A stretch of DNA of 64,000 bases, from NCBI GenBank assembly GCA_018816095.1, contig JAHIWP010000078.1, positions 1 through 64,000 on the forward strand, in the 5' to 3' direction. A program made the translations under genes and the position numbers. The notes beneath the pieces are model-generated. The model saw only the letters and a program-made list of their open reading frames with translations, ran no database searches and was not told the DNA's origin. Within the stretch, counting starts at the first letter, position 1; each line of letters starts with the position of its first letter. Positions 1-7,794 of this stretch are shown in pieces. The stretch comes from Gammaproteobacteria bacterium. GTDB lineage: Bacteria > Pseudomonadota > Gammaproteobacteria > Pseudomonadales > Pseudomonadaceae.

Positions 1-1424
1 AGCACGTCTTCCAGCTCATTCGGGTAGACGTTGAAGCCGGACACCAGAATCATGTCCTTCTTGCGATCGACGATGCGCATATAACCGTCGTCCTGAATCA
101 CCGCGATGTCACCGGTCTTCAGCCAACCATCGGCATCAAGGACTTCGTCGGTGGCTTCCTGACGCTGCCAATAGCCCTTCATCACCTGCGGGCCTTTGAC
201 GCACAGCTCACCAATCGATCCCAGCGGCTGCTCAACGCCTTCATCGTCGATCACCTTGCACAGGGTCGACGGCACCGGAATACCGATGGTGCCGATCTGA
301 ATATTGCTGAACGGGTTAACCGAGGCCACCGGGCTGGTTTCGGTCATGCCGAAGCCTTCGCAGATCGAGCAACCGGTCACCTGCTTCCAGCGCTCGGCAG
401 TCGCCAATTGCAGGGCCATGCCGCCGGAGAAGGTGGCTTTCAGGGTGGAGAAATCCAGCTTGCGGAAATCTTCGTTGTTGCACAGGGCCACGAACAAGGT
501 ATTGAGGCCAACAAACCCGGTGAACTTGTACCTGGCCAGGTCTTTGGTCATGGCTGGCAGATCACGCGGGTTGGTGATCAGCACGTTGTGCCCACCAATC
601 AGCATCATCGCCATGCAATGAAAGGTGAACGCGTAGATGTGGTACAGCGGCAATGGCGCGATCAGCACTTCGCTGCCTTCGCTCATTTCCGCGCCCATCA
701 GCGCTTTAACCTGGAGCATGTTGGCGATCAGGTTGCGGTGGGTCAGCATCGCGCCCTTGGCCACGCCGGTAGTGCCGCCGGTGTATTGCAGCACCGCAAT
801 TTCGCCATTGTTCGGCGCGGCGTCCGTGGACGTCTGACCGCGGCCCTTGGCCATGGCTGCAGTGAACTTGACCGCGCGCGGCAGGTTGTAGGCCGGTACC
901 ATCTTCTTCACGTGTTTGACCACGCTGTTGACCAGCAGGCGCTTGAGCGGCGACAGCATGTCGCCCACTTCAGTAATGATGACCGTCTTGATCCCGGTTT
1001 TCGGCAGTACTTGCTCAACCAGATGGGCCATGTTGGCCAGGCTGACCAGCGCTTTGGCGCCGGAGTCGTTGAACTGGTGCTCCAGCTCGCGTGCGGTGTA
1101 CAGCGGGTTGGTGTTGACCACCACCAGACCGGCGCGCAAGGCGCCGAACACCACAACCGGATACTGCAGCACGTTGGGCAGTTGCACGGCGATGCGGTCG
1201 CCGGGCTGTAAATCGGTGTTTTGCTGCAAGTAGGCGGCAAACACGCCAGACAACTCGTACAGCTCACCGTAGGTAATGGTTTTACCCATATTGCTGAAAG
1301 CGGGCTTGTCGGCGAAGCGTTGGCAAGACTCTTTCAGTACCGCCTGGATATTCGGGTACTGGTCAGGATTGATTTCGGCAGCAATCCCAACGGGATACTT
1401 ATCCTTCCAAAAGTTTTCGTTCAT
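1..1424 (-). CDS. fadD1: Long-chain acyl-CoA synthetase FadD1, 3' end cut by window edge
   Basis: Activates long-chain fatty acids to acyl-CoA (ATP to AMP) at the inner membrane for beta-oxidation. Translation of the minus strand from the ATG at 1424 stays open for 474 codons to the edge, so roughly the last 90 residues of a family protein of about 560 are missing. Visible motifs: the AMP-binding loop YTGGTTGVAKGAML, the GMTETSP motif, DGWLKTGD and DRKKDMILVSGFNVYPNE. A GAGGAG ribosome site lies 9 nt before the start. It lies 380 bp downstream of a close paralogue, the same order as fadD2-fadD1 in P. aeruginosa (family knowledge), hence the symbol. The separating hairpin may set the fadD1 level relative to fadD2. 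Substrate chain length cannot be read from sequence. Confidence 0.93.
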   Translation of the reverse strand, partial: MNENFWKDKYPVGIAAEINPDQYPNIQAVLKESCQRFADKPAFSNMGKTITYGELYELSGVFAAYLQQNTDLQPGDRIAVQLPNVLQYPVVVFGALRAGLVVVNTNPLYTARELEHQFNDSGAKALVSLANMAHLVEQVLPKTGIKTVIITEVGDMLSPLKRLLVNSVVKHVKKMVPAYNLPRAVKFTAAMAKGRGQTSTDAAPNNGEIAVLQYTGGTTGVAKGAMLTHRNLIANMLQVKALMGAEMSEGSEVLIAPLPLYHIYAFTFHCMAMMLIGGHNVLITNPRDLPAMTKDLARYKFTGFVGLNTLFVALCNNEDFRKLDFSTLKATFSGGMALQLATAERWKQVTGCSICEGFGMTETSPVASVNPFSNIQIGTIGIPVPSTLCKVIDDEGVEQPLGSIGELCVKGPQVMKGYWQRQEATDEVLDADGWLKTGDIAVIQDDGYMRIVDRKKDMILVSGFNVYPNELEDV

Positions 1425-1804
1425 GGAAGCCCACTCCTCAGCAACAGCTTGATCTTCACCGCGCATAGACGGCTGTTTATTGTAGATTCGCGTGTTTTTA
1501 ATAATTTAAACGGCAGAAAAATGCCGGGAGCATTTTTTGAGGGTGCACCGCGATGGCCTAAAAGGCCGGTCGCTATAGATGACGGATCACAAAAAAGCCG
1601 GCCGAGGGTAGCAGCTTTGCCAAACAGCGACTAGCACCAATAAGTGCCGCTACAGTCACTAAAATGACCGCAAAAGCCAATTCAGTCACTTTAATAATAT
1701 CGCCAGAACCGGCGAGCTATAGGCCTTGCAGAGGAATTACTCGGTTTTCCGCCGGCACCTCAGAACGAGCAGGCGCTGTTCTGAGGTGCCGACGGAAACA
1801 CCGG
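1425..1804. other. fadD2-fadD1 intergenic region, no gene
   Basis: These 380 bp separate the two leftward acyl-CoA synthetase genes. The only structure I can support is the long hairpin at 1746-1798 just after the fadD2 stop. The remaining 300 bp is more AT-rich than the flanking genes, particularly around 1480-1520 and 1650-1700, which would suit an independent fadD1 promoter, but I could not place convincing -35/-10 boxes. Short open frames here lack ribosome sites and resemble nothing I recognise. Confidence 0.6.
1746..1798 (-). terminator. Long hairpin after fadD2
   Basis: Arms 1746-1766 and 1778-1798 are 21 nt each and complementary except at one position, with an 11-nt loop. It starts 7 nt after the fadD2 stop. 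There is no U-tract on the minus strand, so it may be a processing or mRNA-stabilising hairpin, or a partial terminator allowing some read-through to fadD1, rather than a classical intrinsic terminator. Confidence 0.55.
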
Positions 1805-3493
1805 TCAGGCGATATCGCGCAGTTCGCGACGGAGGATCTTGCCCACGGGGGTCATGGGCAATGAATCACGGAAGACAATCTGCTTGGGCACCTTGTAGCC
1901 GGTGAAGTTTTCCTTGCAGTAGGCCTTGAGCGTATCGGCGTTGAGGCTGCTGTCGCGGGCCACTACGAACAGTTTGACCGCTTCTCCGGACTTCTCGTCC
2001 GGCACGCCGATAGCCGCACAGCTGACCACTTGTGGATGGGCCATGACCACATCCTCGATCTCGTTGGGGTACACGTTAAAGCCCGAGACGATGATCATGT
2101 CCTTCTTACGGTCGACAATGCGCACGAAACCGTCCGGATCGATCACCGCCACGTCACCACTCTTGAACCAGCCCTCGGCATCCAGCACCTCGGCGGTGGC
2201 TTCCTCGCGCTGCCAGTAGCCCTTCATCACCTGCGGGCCCTTGATGCAAAGCTCGCCGCGCTCGCCCAGCGGCTGCTCGACGCCATCGTCGTCGATTACC
2301 TTGAACGCCGTACCCGGCACCGGAATGCCGACAGTGCCTAAGCGCACTTTGTCACCGTAGGCGTTGGTGCTGGCCACCGGGGAGGTTTCAGTCAGGCCAT
2401 AGCCTTCAGTGACCGGGCAGCCGGTCACCGCCTGCCAGCGCTCGGCCGTGGCTTTGACCAATGCGGTGCCACCGGAGTTGGTCAGTTTGAAATGGGAGAA
2501 ATCAAGGTTCTTGAATTCGGGGTGATCCATCAACGCAACGAACAAGGTGTTGAGCCCCAGCAGCGCCGAGAACTGCCACTTGCCCAGCTCTTTGACGAAA
2601 CCTGAGATATCCCGCGGGTTGGTGATCAGGACGTTGTGGTTACCGTTAACCATCATGCACATGCAATTCGCGGTGAAGGCATAGATATGGTAAAGCGGCA
2701 GCGGCGCGATCATGATTTCCTGGCCCTGCTTCATCAGCGGGCTGCCATCATCACCGAGCTGCGACAGGCAGGCATCGACCTGCAGCATATTGGCCACCAG
2801 GTTGCCGTGGGTGAGCATCGCGCCCTTAGCTACGCCCGTGGTGCCGCCGGTGTATTGCAGCACAGCAATATCGTCTTGGCCGACCTTGACCGGTTTCAGC
2901 GCATGGCCCTGGCCCTGCTTGAGCGCGTCCTTGAACGCCACCGCCTGCGGCAGGTGGTAGTCAGGGACCATCTTCTTGACCTTCTTAACCACGGTGTTGA
3001 CCAGCCAGCCTTTTAAGCTCGGCAGCATGTCGCCCATTTTGGCTTCGATCAGGTAATCGATCTCGGTATCGGGCAGCACGTCCTGCACCAGCTTGCCGAA
3101 CATGTTCAGGTACACCAGCGCGCGCACGCCGGCATCCTTGAACTGGTGACGCATCTCGCGGGCGGTGTACAGCGGGTTGGTATTGACCACAATCAGCCCG
3201 GCACGCATCGCACCGAATACGGCAATCGGATACTGCAGCACGTTGGGCATCTGCACGGCGATGCGATCACCCGGCTGCAGGTCGGTGTGCTTTTGCAGGT
3301 AAGCGGCAAAGGCCGCCGAGAGCCGGTCCAGCTCGGCATAGGTCAGTGTTACCCCCATGTTGCTGAACGCGGGCCGGTCGGCGAACTTCTTACAGGAGCG
3401 CTCGAACACCTCAATAACCGACTTATAAGCCCCCATATCGATGTCATTGGGTACGCCGGCCGGACGTTTGTCGCTCCAGAAATCAGGCTGCAT
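1805..3493 (-). CDS. fadD2: Long-chain acyl-CoA synthetase FadD2
   Basis: Second acyl-CoA synthetase of the tandem pair, 562 residues, full family length. The AMP-binding P-loop YTGGTTGVAKGA lies at residues 214-225, GYGLTETSP at 364-372, the GWFKSGD motif near 437, the DRKKDMIIVSGFNVYPNE signature follows, and the adenylation lysine is expected at K552 in VGKILRREL. An AGAGG ribosome site precedes the ATG at 3493. The protein is strongly similar along its length to the partial gene at 1-1424, indicating an old duplication. Acts on exogenous or recycled fatty acids feeding beta-oxidation; in P. aeruginosa the two copies differ in chain-length preference (family knowledge), which cannot be decided here. 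Confidence 0.95.
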   Translation of the reverse strand: MQPDFWSDKRPAGVPNDIDMGAYKSVIEVFERSCKKFADRPAFSNMGVTLTYAELDRLSAAFAAYLQKHTDLQPGDRIAVQMPNVLQYPIAVFGAMRAGLIVVNTNPLYTAREMRHQFKDAGVRALVYLNMFGKLVQDVLPDTEIDYLIEAKMGDMLPSLKGWLVNTVVKKVKKMVPDYHLPQAVAFKDALKQGQGHALKPVKVGQDDIAVLQYTGGTTGVAKGAMLTHGNLVANMLQVDACLSQLGDDGSPLMKQGQEIMIAPLPLYHIYAFTANCMCMMVNGNHNVLITNPRDISGFVKELGKWQFSALLGLNTLFVALMDHPEFKNLDFSHFKLTNSGGTALVKATAERWQAVTGCPVTEGYGLTETSPVASTNAYGDKVRLGTVGIPVPGTAFKVIDDDGVEQPLGERGELCIKGPQVMKGYWQREEATAEVLDAEGWFKSGDVAVIDPDGFVRIVDRKKDMIIVSGFNVYPNEIEDVVMAHPQVVSCAAIGVPDEKSGEAVKLFVVARDSSLNADTLKAYCKENFTGYKVPKQIVFRDSLPMTPVGKILRRELRDIA

Positions 3494-3678
3494 TATTTTT
3501 ATCCTCTTGCCCTGAGATGATCCTATCCGCGCTGCGGAGTTGGCTGGAAAGTAACAGCTAACGCCAGGCAGGCAAATAGCCTGGCAGCGTCATTGACGCA
3601 CTGAATCTTGCCGCTCCCTGTGGAACTATCCTGAGGCGCCACGTATAACCGTTCAGGTCATAACCATAAATATTCGCC

Positions 3679-4407
3679 ATGCCTTTGATTCTGCCCTTGC
3701 TGGCCTTACTGATTCTGCTCGCGCAGCCTGCACAGGCAGAACCACAGCTGCGCATGGCCACCCTAGAATACCCGCCCTACAGCTCTGAACACCTACCCGA
3801 TGGCGGCAGCATCGTCGCCCTGGCCCGTCGCGCCTTTGCCGTGCGTGGGCATTCGCTGCAGATCGACTTTATGCCCTGGGCGCGGGTGCGCATGGGGTTA
3901 CGTAACCGCAGCTACCAAGGTGCCTTGGCCCTGTGGCCGCAAGAGGTCAAGGAGGAAGGGTTGCTGGCCTCACGCCCGCTGTTTTATAGCGAGCTGGGGC
4001 TATTTGTGCGCAACGACCACCCGCTGCCATTCAACCAGCTACAGGAACTGCGCGGGCAAACACTGGGCATCGTGCGCGGTTACGGCTCCCCACAGCACAT
4101 ACTCGAGGCCGGTCTGTCCCTCGAAGAAGCCGTGGATGACATCAGTAACCTACGCAAACTCAAGGCCCGACGCTTCGACATGGTGCTGCTCGAACACATC
4201 GTGGGTAATCACCTGATCAACAACGATGAACAGCTGCGCGGCACACTGCGCTGGCACGGCAACGTGCTGGAACGGATCCCTCTGCTGGTCGGCTTTCTAC
4301 CGCCCAAAGCCGGCGAGCCCGACTGGAGCAAGGTGTTTGAGCAAGGCCTGCGCGACCTGCACAGCAGTGGCGAATACATGCAAATTCTGCGCGAGCACAA
4401 TCGCTAA
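3679..4407 (+). CDS. Periplasmic substrate-binding-like protein (SBP_bac_3 type)
   Basis: A 242-residue protein with an N-terminal signal peptide (hydrophobic residues 2-16, cleavage likely after AQA at about 20) followed by the pattern of bacterial extracellular solute-binding family 3: a TLEYPPYS start strand, the FMPWARVRMG region and a two-lobe architecture. No permease or ATPase gene is nearby, so it is an orphan. In Pseudomonas such proteins often bind amino acids or feed signalling rather than transport; the ligand is unknown. It sits between fadD2 and the hydrolase/MaoC pair on the opposite strand from fadD2. Start ATG at 3679 gives the complete signal peptide, although no strong ribosome site is visible. 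Confidence 0.8.
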   Translation: MPLILPLLALLILLAQPAQAEPQLRMATLEYPPYSSEHLPDGGSIVALARRAFAVRGHSLQIDFMPWARVRMGLRNRSYQGALALWPQEVKEEGLLASRPLFYSELGLFVRNDHPLPFNQLQELRGQTLGIVRGYGSPQHILEAGLSLEEAVDDISNLRKLKARRFDMVLLEHIVGNHLINNDEQLRGTLRWHGNVLERIPLLVGFLPPKAGEPDWSKVFEQGLRDLHSSGEYMQILREHNR

Positions 4408-4479
4408 ACCCGCACGGACTTTGCGTCACGCCGTACGGGGTGCACAATGCCCAGCTTCTGCAGGCTCAAGGGATTCGCC

Positions 4480-5442
4480 ATGCTCCACCAAGCGTTCTGG
4501 CTCAGCAGCACCGATGCCGCGCCCCTCTACGTAAACCGCTGGTACAGCGAACAACCGCCCAAGGCATTGGTGATGGTGGCCCATGGCATGGCCGAGCACA
4601 GCGGGCGTTATGCACGCCTGGCTGAAGCACTGGTGGCAGAGGGTTTCGAGCTGTACGCACACGACCAGCGCGGGCATGGCAAGACGGCAGAGCATGGTGT
4701 GCTCGGCCACTATGCCGACAGCAATGGCTGGCATCTGGTGGTCAACGACCTGGCCAACCTTAATCACCATATGCGCCAGAGTCACCCGCAGACGCCGATT
4801 TTCCTTCTTGGCCACAGCATGGGCAGCTACATCAGCCAGGCCTACCTGATGCACCACAGCTGTAGCTTGCAGGGGGCGATTCTCTCCGGCTCCAACTACC
4901 AGCCCGTGGCGCTGTACCGCGCCGGCCAGTTGCTCGCGCGTTTCGAACGCTGGCGGCAAGGCCCACTGGGCTACAGCGCGCTGCTTGAATTCGTCTCGTT
5001 CGGCTCGTTCAACAAGGCCTTCAAGCCCAACCGCACACCCTTTGACTGGCTGAGCCGCGACCCACTGGAAGTCGATAAGTACATCGATGACCCGCTGTGC
5101 GGCTTCCGCTGCAGCAATCAGCTGTGGATCGACCTGCTCGGCGGCCTGCAACAGATCACGCCGCTGCGCAGCCTCGCGCAGATCGACAACAGCCTGCCAC
5201 TGCTGGTAATCGGCGGTGCTTGTGACCCCGTTAGCGACGGCCACCGTCAACAAGACCTAGGCAATGCCCTGCTCACCGCCGGCAACGCGCAGGTACAGGT
5301 CAAAATCTATCCGGATGCCCGTCACGAACTGCTCAACGAGAGCAACCACGACGACGTCACGGCCTACATCATCAACTGGTTGCACCAGGCCCTTAGCCAA
5401 CCGCGCCAGCGCCACCCACAGAGCCAAGCGAGTCATCCATGA
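4480..5442 (+). CDS. Alpha/beta hydrolase, lysophospholipase/monoacylglycerol-lipase type
   Basis: A 320-residue cytosolic serine hydrolase of the Hydrolase_4/S33 group. The HGMAEHSGRY signature occurs near residue 35, the nucleophile elbow GHSMG puts Ser at 113, and the probable acid and base are D249 (GACDPVSDG) and H282 (DARHELLN). No signal peptide. I use ATG 4480, preceded by AAGGGA, rather than an upstream ATG at 4447 that lacks a ribosome site. Its last codon overlaps the next start by 4 bp (ATGA), so it is co-translated with the MaoC-like gene. Together with fadD1/fadD2 next door this suggests a lipid-turnover function: releasing fatty acids that are then activated. Substrate is inferred only. 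Confidence 0.88.
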   Translation: MLHQAFWLSSTDAAPLYVNRWYSEQPPKALVMVAHGMAEHSGRYARLAEALVAEGFELYAHDQRGHGKTAEHGVLGHYADSNGWHLVVNDLANLNHHMRQSHPQTPIFLLGHSMGSYISQAYLMHHSCSLQGAILSGSNYQPVALYRAGQLLARFERWRQGPLGYSALLEFVSFGSFNKAFKPNRTPFDWLSRDPLEVDKYIDDPLCGFRCSNQLWIDLLGGLQQITPLRSLAQIDNSLPLLVIGGACDPVSDGHRQQDLGNALLTAGNAQVQVKIYPDARHELLNESNHDDVTAYIINWLHQALSQPRQRHPQSQASHP

Positions 5443-5909
5443 GCCAAAGCAGCAACACGCCCTACGACGCCCTCGAAGTCGGTCAAACGGCCAACTACAG
5501 CAAGACTGTCACTGAACGCGATATTCAGCTGTTTGCCGAAGTCTCTGGCGACCATAACCCGGTGCACCTGGATGCCGAATACGCCGCCACCACCATGTTC
5601 AAAGAGCGCATCGCCCACGGCATGTTCAGCGGTGCGTTGATCAGCGCTGCGGTGGCCTGTGAGTTACCTGGCCCGGGCACCATCTATATCGGCCAGAGCA
5701 TGCGCTTTACCGCGCCGGTAAAACTCGGTGACACCCTCACCGTGCGCCTGGAAATTCTGGAAAAACTGCCGAAATTCCGCGTGCGCGTGGCCACCCGCGT
5801 GTTCAACCAGAACGATGAAATGGTGGTAGACGGTGAAGCGGAAATCCTCGCACCTCGCAAAGCGCAGACCGTCGAACTGACCAAGCTGCCGCCGATCACC
5901 ATCGGCTAA
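5439..5909 (+). CDS. MaoC-like (R)-specific enoyl-CoA hydratase
   Basis: 156 residues with the hotdog-fold hydratase-2 motif: D38 and H43 in SGDHNPVHLD, followed by ERIAHGMFSG, the catalytic Asp/His pair of (R)-specific enoyl-CoA hydratases. Such enzymes hydrate enoyl-CoA to (R)-3-hydroxyacyl-CoA, linking beta-oxidation with polyhydroxyalkanoate or rhamnolipid precursors in pseudomonads (family knowledge). The ATG overlaps the stop of the preceding hydrolase by 4 bp, indicating translational coupling. The same hydrolase-MaoC pair next to fadD2 is known in P. aeruginosa. A thioesterase role is less likely because both catalytic residues of the hydratase motif are present. Confidence 0.9.
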   Translation: MSQSSNTPYDALEVGQTANYSKTVTERDIQLFAEVSGDHNPVHLDAEYAATTMFKERIAHGMFSGALISAAVACELPGPGTIYIGQSMRFTAPVKLGDTLTVRLEILEKLPKFRVRVATRVFNQNDEMVVDGEAEILAPRKAQTVELTKLPPITIG

Positions 5910-5921
5910 GAACTTGCCTCG

Positions 5922-5937
5922 GATCTGCTGCGCGTCG
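5922..5937. repeat. Partial copy of an intergenic repeat
   Basis: Sixteen bases here, beginning GATCTGCTGC, are identical to 21870-21885 in the intergenic region after the penicillin-binding protein gene. Both copies start within 15 nt of a stop codon. The surrounding bases (5909-5968) can also fold into an imperfect hairpin built on GAAC...GTTC and TTGCC...GGCAA arms. Confidence 0.5.
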
Positions 5938-6067
5938 CGTCTGCGGCAAGATCGTGAGCAGGTTCTAAGCTTATTAGCCCAAGTCACCGCCACCGACTGT
6001 GGCGGTGCACTCCCCTTTCTACACAATCGCGCCCGGGCAATCCGTTTCGGCGCCTCTGGAGATTTCC

Positions 6068-6574
6068 ATGTCCCTGTCCATGTACCACGCATCCATCCCA
6101 GTCTTTACCCGCCAGCTCACCAACTTGTCGACCATTCTTGGCATCGCCGCTGCCCACGCCGAAGAGAAGAAGATCGAACAGAGCGTGTTTCTCAACGCAC
6201 GCCTGGCCCCTGATATGTTCCCGCTGAGCCGCCAGGTGCAGATCGCTTGCGACGGTGTCAAAGGCGGCGCAGCGCTGCTGGCTGAAGTTGACGCGCCGAG
6301 CCATGCCGACGACGAAACCAGCTTTGCCGAACTGCAAGCGCGCATCGCCAACACCCTGACCTTCCTGCAAAGCCTCAGCGCCGCGCAGATCGATGGCAGC
6401 GAGGCACGCACCGTGACCCTCAAGCGCCGCGACAAGGAAACCCACTTCCAGGGCCAGGCTTTCCTGCTTGACCACGTGCTGCCGAACTTCTATTTCCACT
6501 ACACCACCGCCTACGCCATCCTGCGCCACAACGGCGTCAACGTCGGCAAACGCGACTTCCTCGGCACCCGCTAA
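6068..6574 (+). CDS. DUF1993 family protein
   Basis: A 168-residue soluble protein recognisable as DUF1993: the N-terminal YHASIPVFTRQLTNLSTIL stretch, the ARLAPDMFPLSRQVQIA motif around residues 48-65, and a C-terminal HHxx-like region FYFHYTTAYAILRHNGV. The family probably folds as a four-helix DinB-like bundle and its function is unknown. I chose ATG 6068, preceded by TGGAG, over an in-frame start 69 nt upstream without a ribosome site. Monocistronic; the neighbour to the right is convergent with only 13 bp between the stop codons. Confidence 0.85.
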   Translation: MSLSMYHASIPVFTRQLTNLSTILGIAAAHAEEKKIEQSVFLNARLAPDMFPLSRQVQIACDGVKGGAALLAEVDAPSHADDETSFAELQARIANTLTFLQSLSAAQIDGSEARTVTLKRRDKETHFQGQAFLLDHVLPNFYFHYTTAYAILRHNGVNVGKRDFLGTR

Positions 6575-6587
6575 ATAGCCCGGTAAG

Positions 6588-7577
6588 TTAAAGCCGCGCC
6601 CACTGCCCATCGCCCCGATGGGCCTGCAGGTGCGGCAACACTGCGGCCAGCAGCGGTTCTTTGAAGGCTTCCTGAAAGCGATGGGCCAGGCCCGGAATCA
6701 ACTTCAACTCACTGCCTTTGATATGCGCCGCCACATGTACGCCGTGCATCACCGGCAGCAGTGGGTCGGCGGTGCCATGCACCACCAGGGTCGGTACGCG
6801 AAGACGATTGAGCAGGTCAACCCGGCTCGGCTCAGCCAGGATCGCCAGCAATTGGCGCTCCACGCCTTGCGGATTAAAGGCACGGTCGTAGGCCAGCTCC
6901 GCCTGTTGCACTAACTGTTCGCGGTCATCAGTGACCGTTGGGCTGCCCAAGGCGGCCAGCAGATCGGCCTGCTGCTCCAGCGCCACAGCGCGATTAGGCG
7001 CTTCACGCTTGGCCAGTAATGCCAGTAGCGCGCTACTCGGCGCCGGCAAGCCCTGGGCACCCGAACTGGTCATGATCAGGGTCAGGCTCTGCACCCGCTC
7101 AGGCGCAAGGTCGGCCATATGCTGGGCAATCATCCCGCCCATGCTCGCGCCCAGCACATGAAACTGCCGCACGCTCAGGACATCCATCAACCCCAGGGTA
7201 TCTTTGGCCATATCACGCAGCCCATAAGGGGCCGACACGGATAAACCCAGGCGATAGCGCAGGGTTTCATAGGTCAGGTTGATAGACGGCGCCGCATGCG
7301 CCCAGGCGCTCAAACCCACATCGCGATTATCAAAGCGAATGACCCGAAAGCCTTGCTGGCACAGGCGCACGACCACTTCATCGGGCCAGTGAATCAGCTG
7401 TCCACCCAGCCCCATCACCAGCAGCAACGTCGGGTCACTGCTGCGCCCGATGCTCTGGTACGCCAGGCGCACCTCGCCAACGTCGGCCATAGCGGTCGGC
7501 ACCTGAACATCACACCGTTGAGCGGCTAAAACAGGCACGCCGCAGAGCAGTGCGGCGAGAAAAATAAGTACACGCAT
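6588..7577 (-). CDS. Exported alpha/beta hydrolase
   Basis: 329 residues with a signal peptide (about 1-18, VLAA cleavage region) and an alpha/beta-hydrolase fold: oxyanion region [10 protein letters not shown] near residue 52, nucleophile elbow GASMGG with S145, acid Asp in HGTADPLLP and base His in GLAHRF near the C-terminus. Periplasmic or secreted serine esterase; substrate unknown. One pair of cysteines near the mature N-terminus and residue 73 could form a disulfide. ATG at 7577; the upstream 200 bp to metE carries a REP-like hairpin. Convergent with the DUF1993 gene. Confidence 0.85.
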   Translation of the reverse strand: MRVLIFLAALLCGVPVLAAQRCDVQVPTAMADVGEVRLAYQSIGRSSDPTLLLVMGLGGQLIHWPDEVVVRLCQQGFRVIRFDNRDVGLSAWAHAAPSINLTYETLRYRLGLSVSAPYGLRDMAKDTLGLMDVLSVRQFHVLGASMGGMIAQHMADLAPERVQSLTLIMTSSGAQGLPAPSSALLALLAKREAPNRAVALEQQADLLAALGSPTVTDDREQLVQQAELAYDRAFNPQGVERQLLAILAEPSRVDLLNRLRVPTLVVHGTADPLLPVMHGVHVAAHIKGSELKLIPGLAHRFQEAFKEPLLAAVLPHLQAHRGDGQWARL

Positions 7578-7725
7578 AACATCACCACATCACAGGACAG
7601 CGAAACGCAGCCCCCCATTAAGACGCGAGTGTGGTGATAGCTGTACAAGCGCGCTGCCACACAACCGTGACAGTTTGATGAAGGGAGACGAGCGGTTACT
7701 CAACAACCACAGAAAATACAGAAGC

Positions 7726-7784
7726 TCGCGGCTAAATCCCCTCCCACGGATCTCTTGCTGCTGTGAGAGGGGCTTTAGCCGCGA
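7726..7784. repeat. REP-like inverted repeat after metE
   Basis: Arms 7726-7747 and 7763-7784 (22 nt, two mismatches) flank a 15-nt loop. The arm sequence, with GCGGCTAAA and CCCCTCCCAC, has the form of the short repetitive extragenic palindromes I know from P. putida and P. fluorescens. Its position 11 nt past the metE stop suits mRNA 3'-end protection or termination. Confidence 0.65.
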
Positions 7785-7794
7785 CAGAACAGCA

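Noticed and set aside
4426..5253. 275-codon frame antisense to the alpha/beta hydrolase
   Set aside because: Composition is the mirror image of codon bias on the other strand; the hydrolase has all catalytic motifs.
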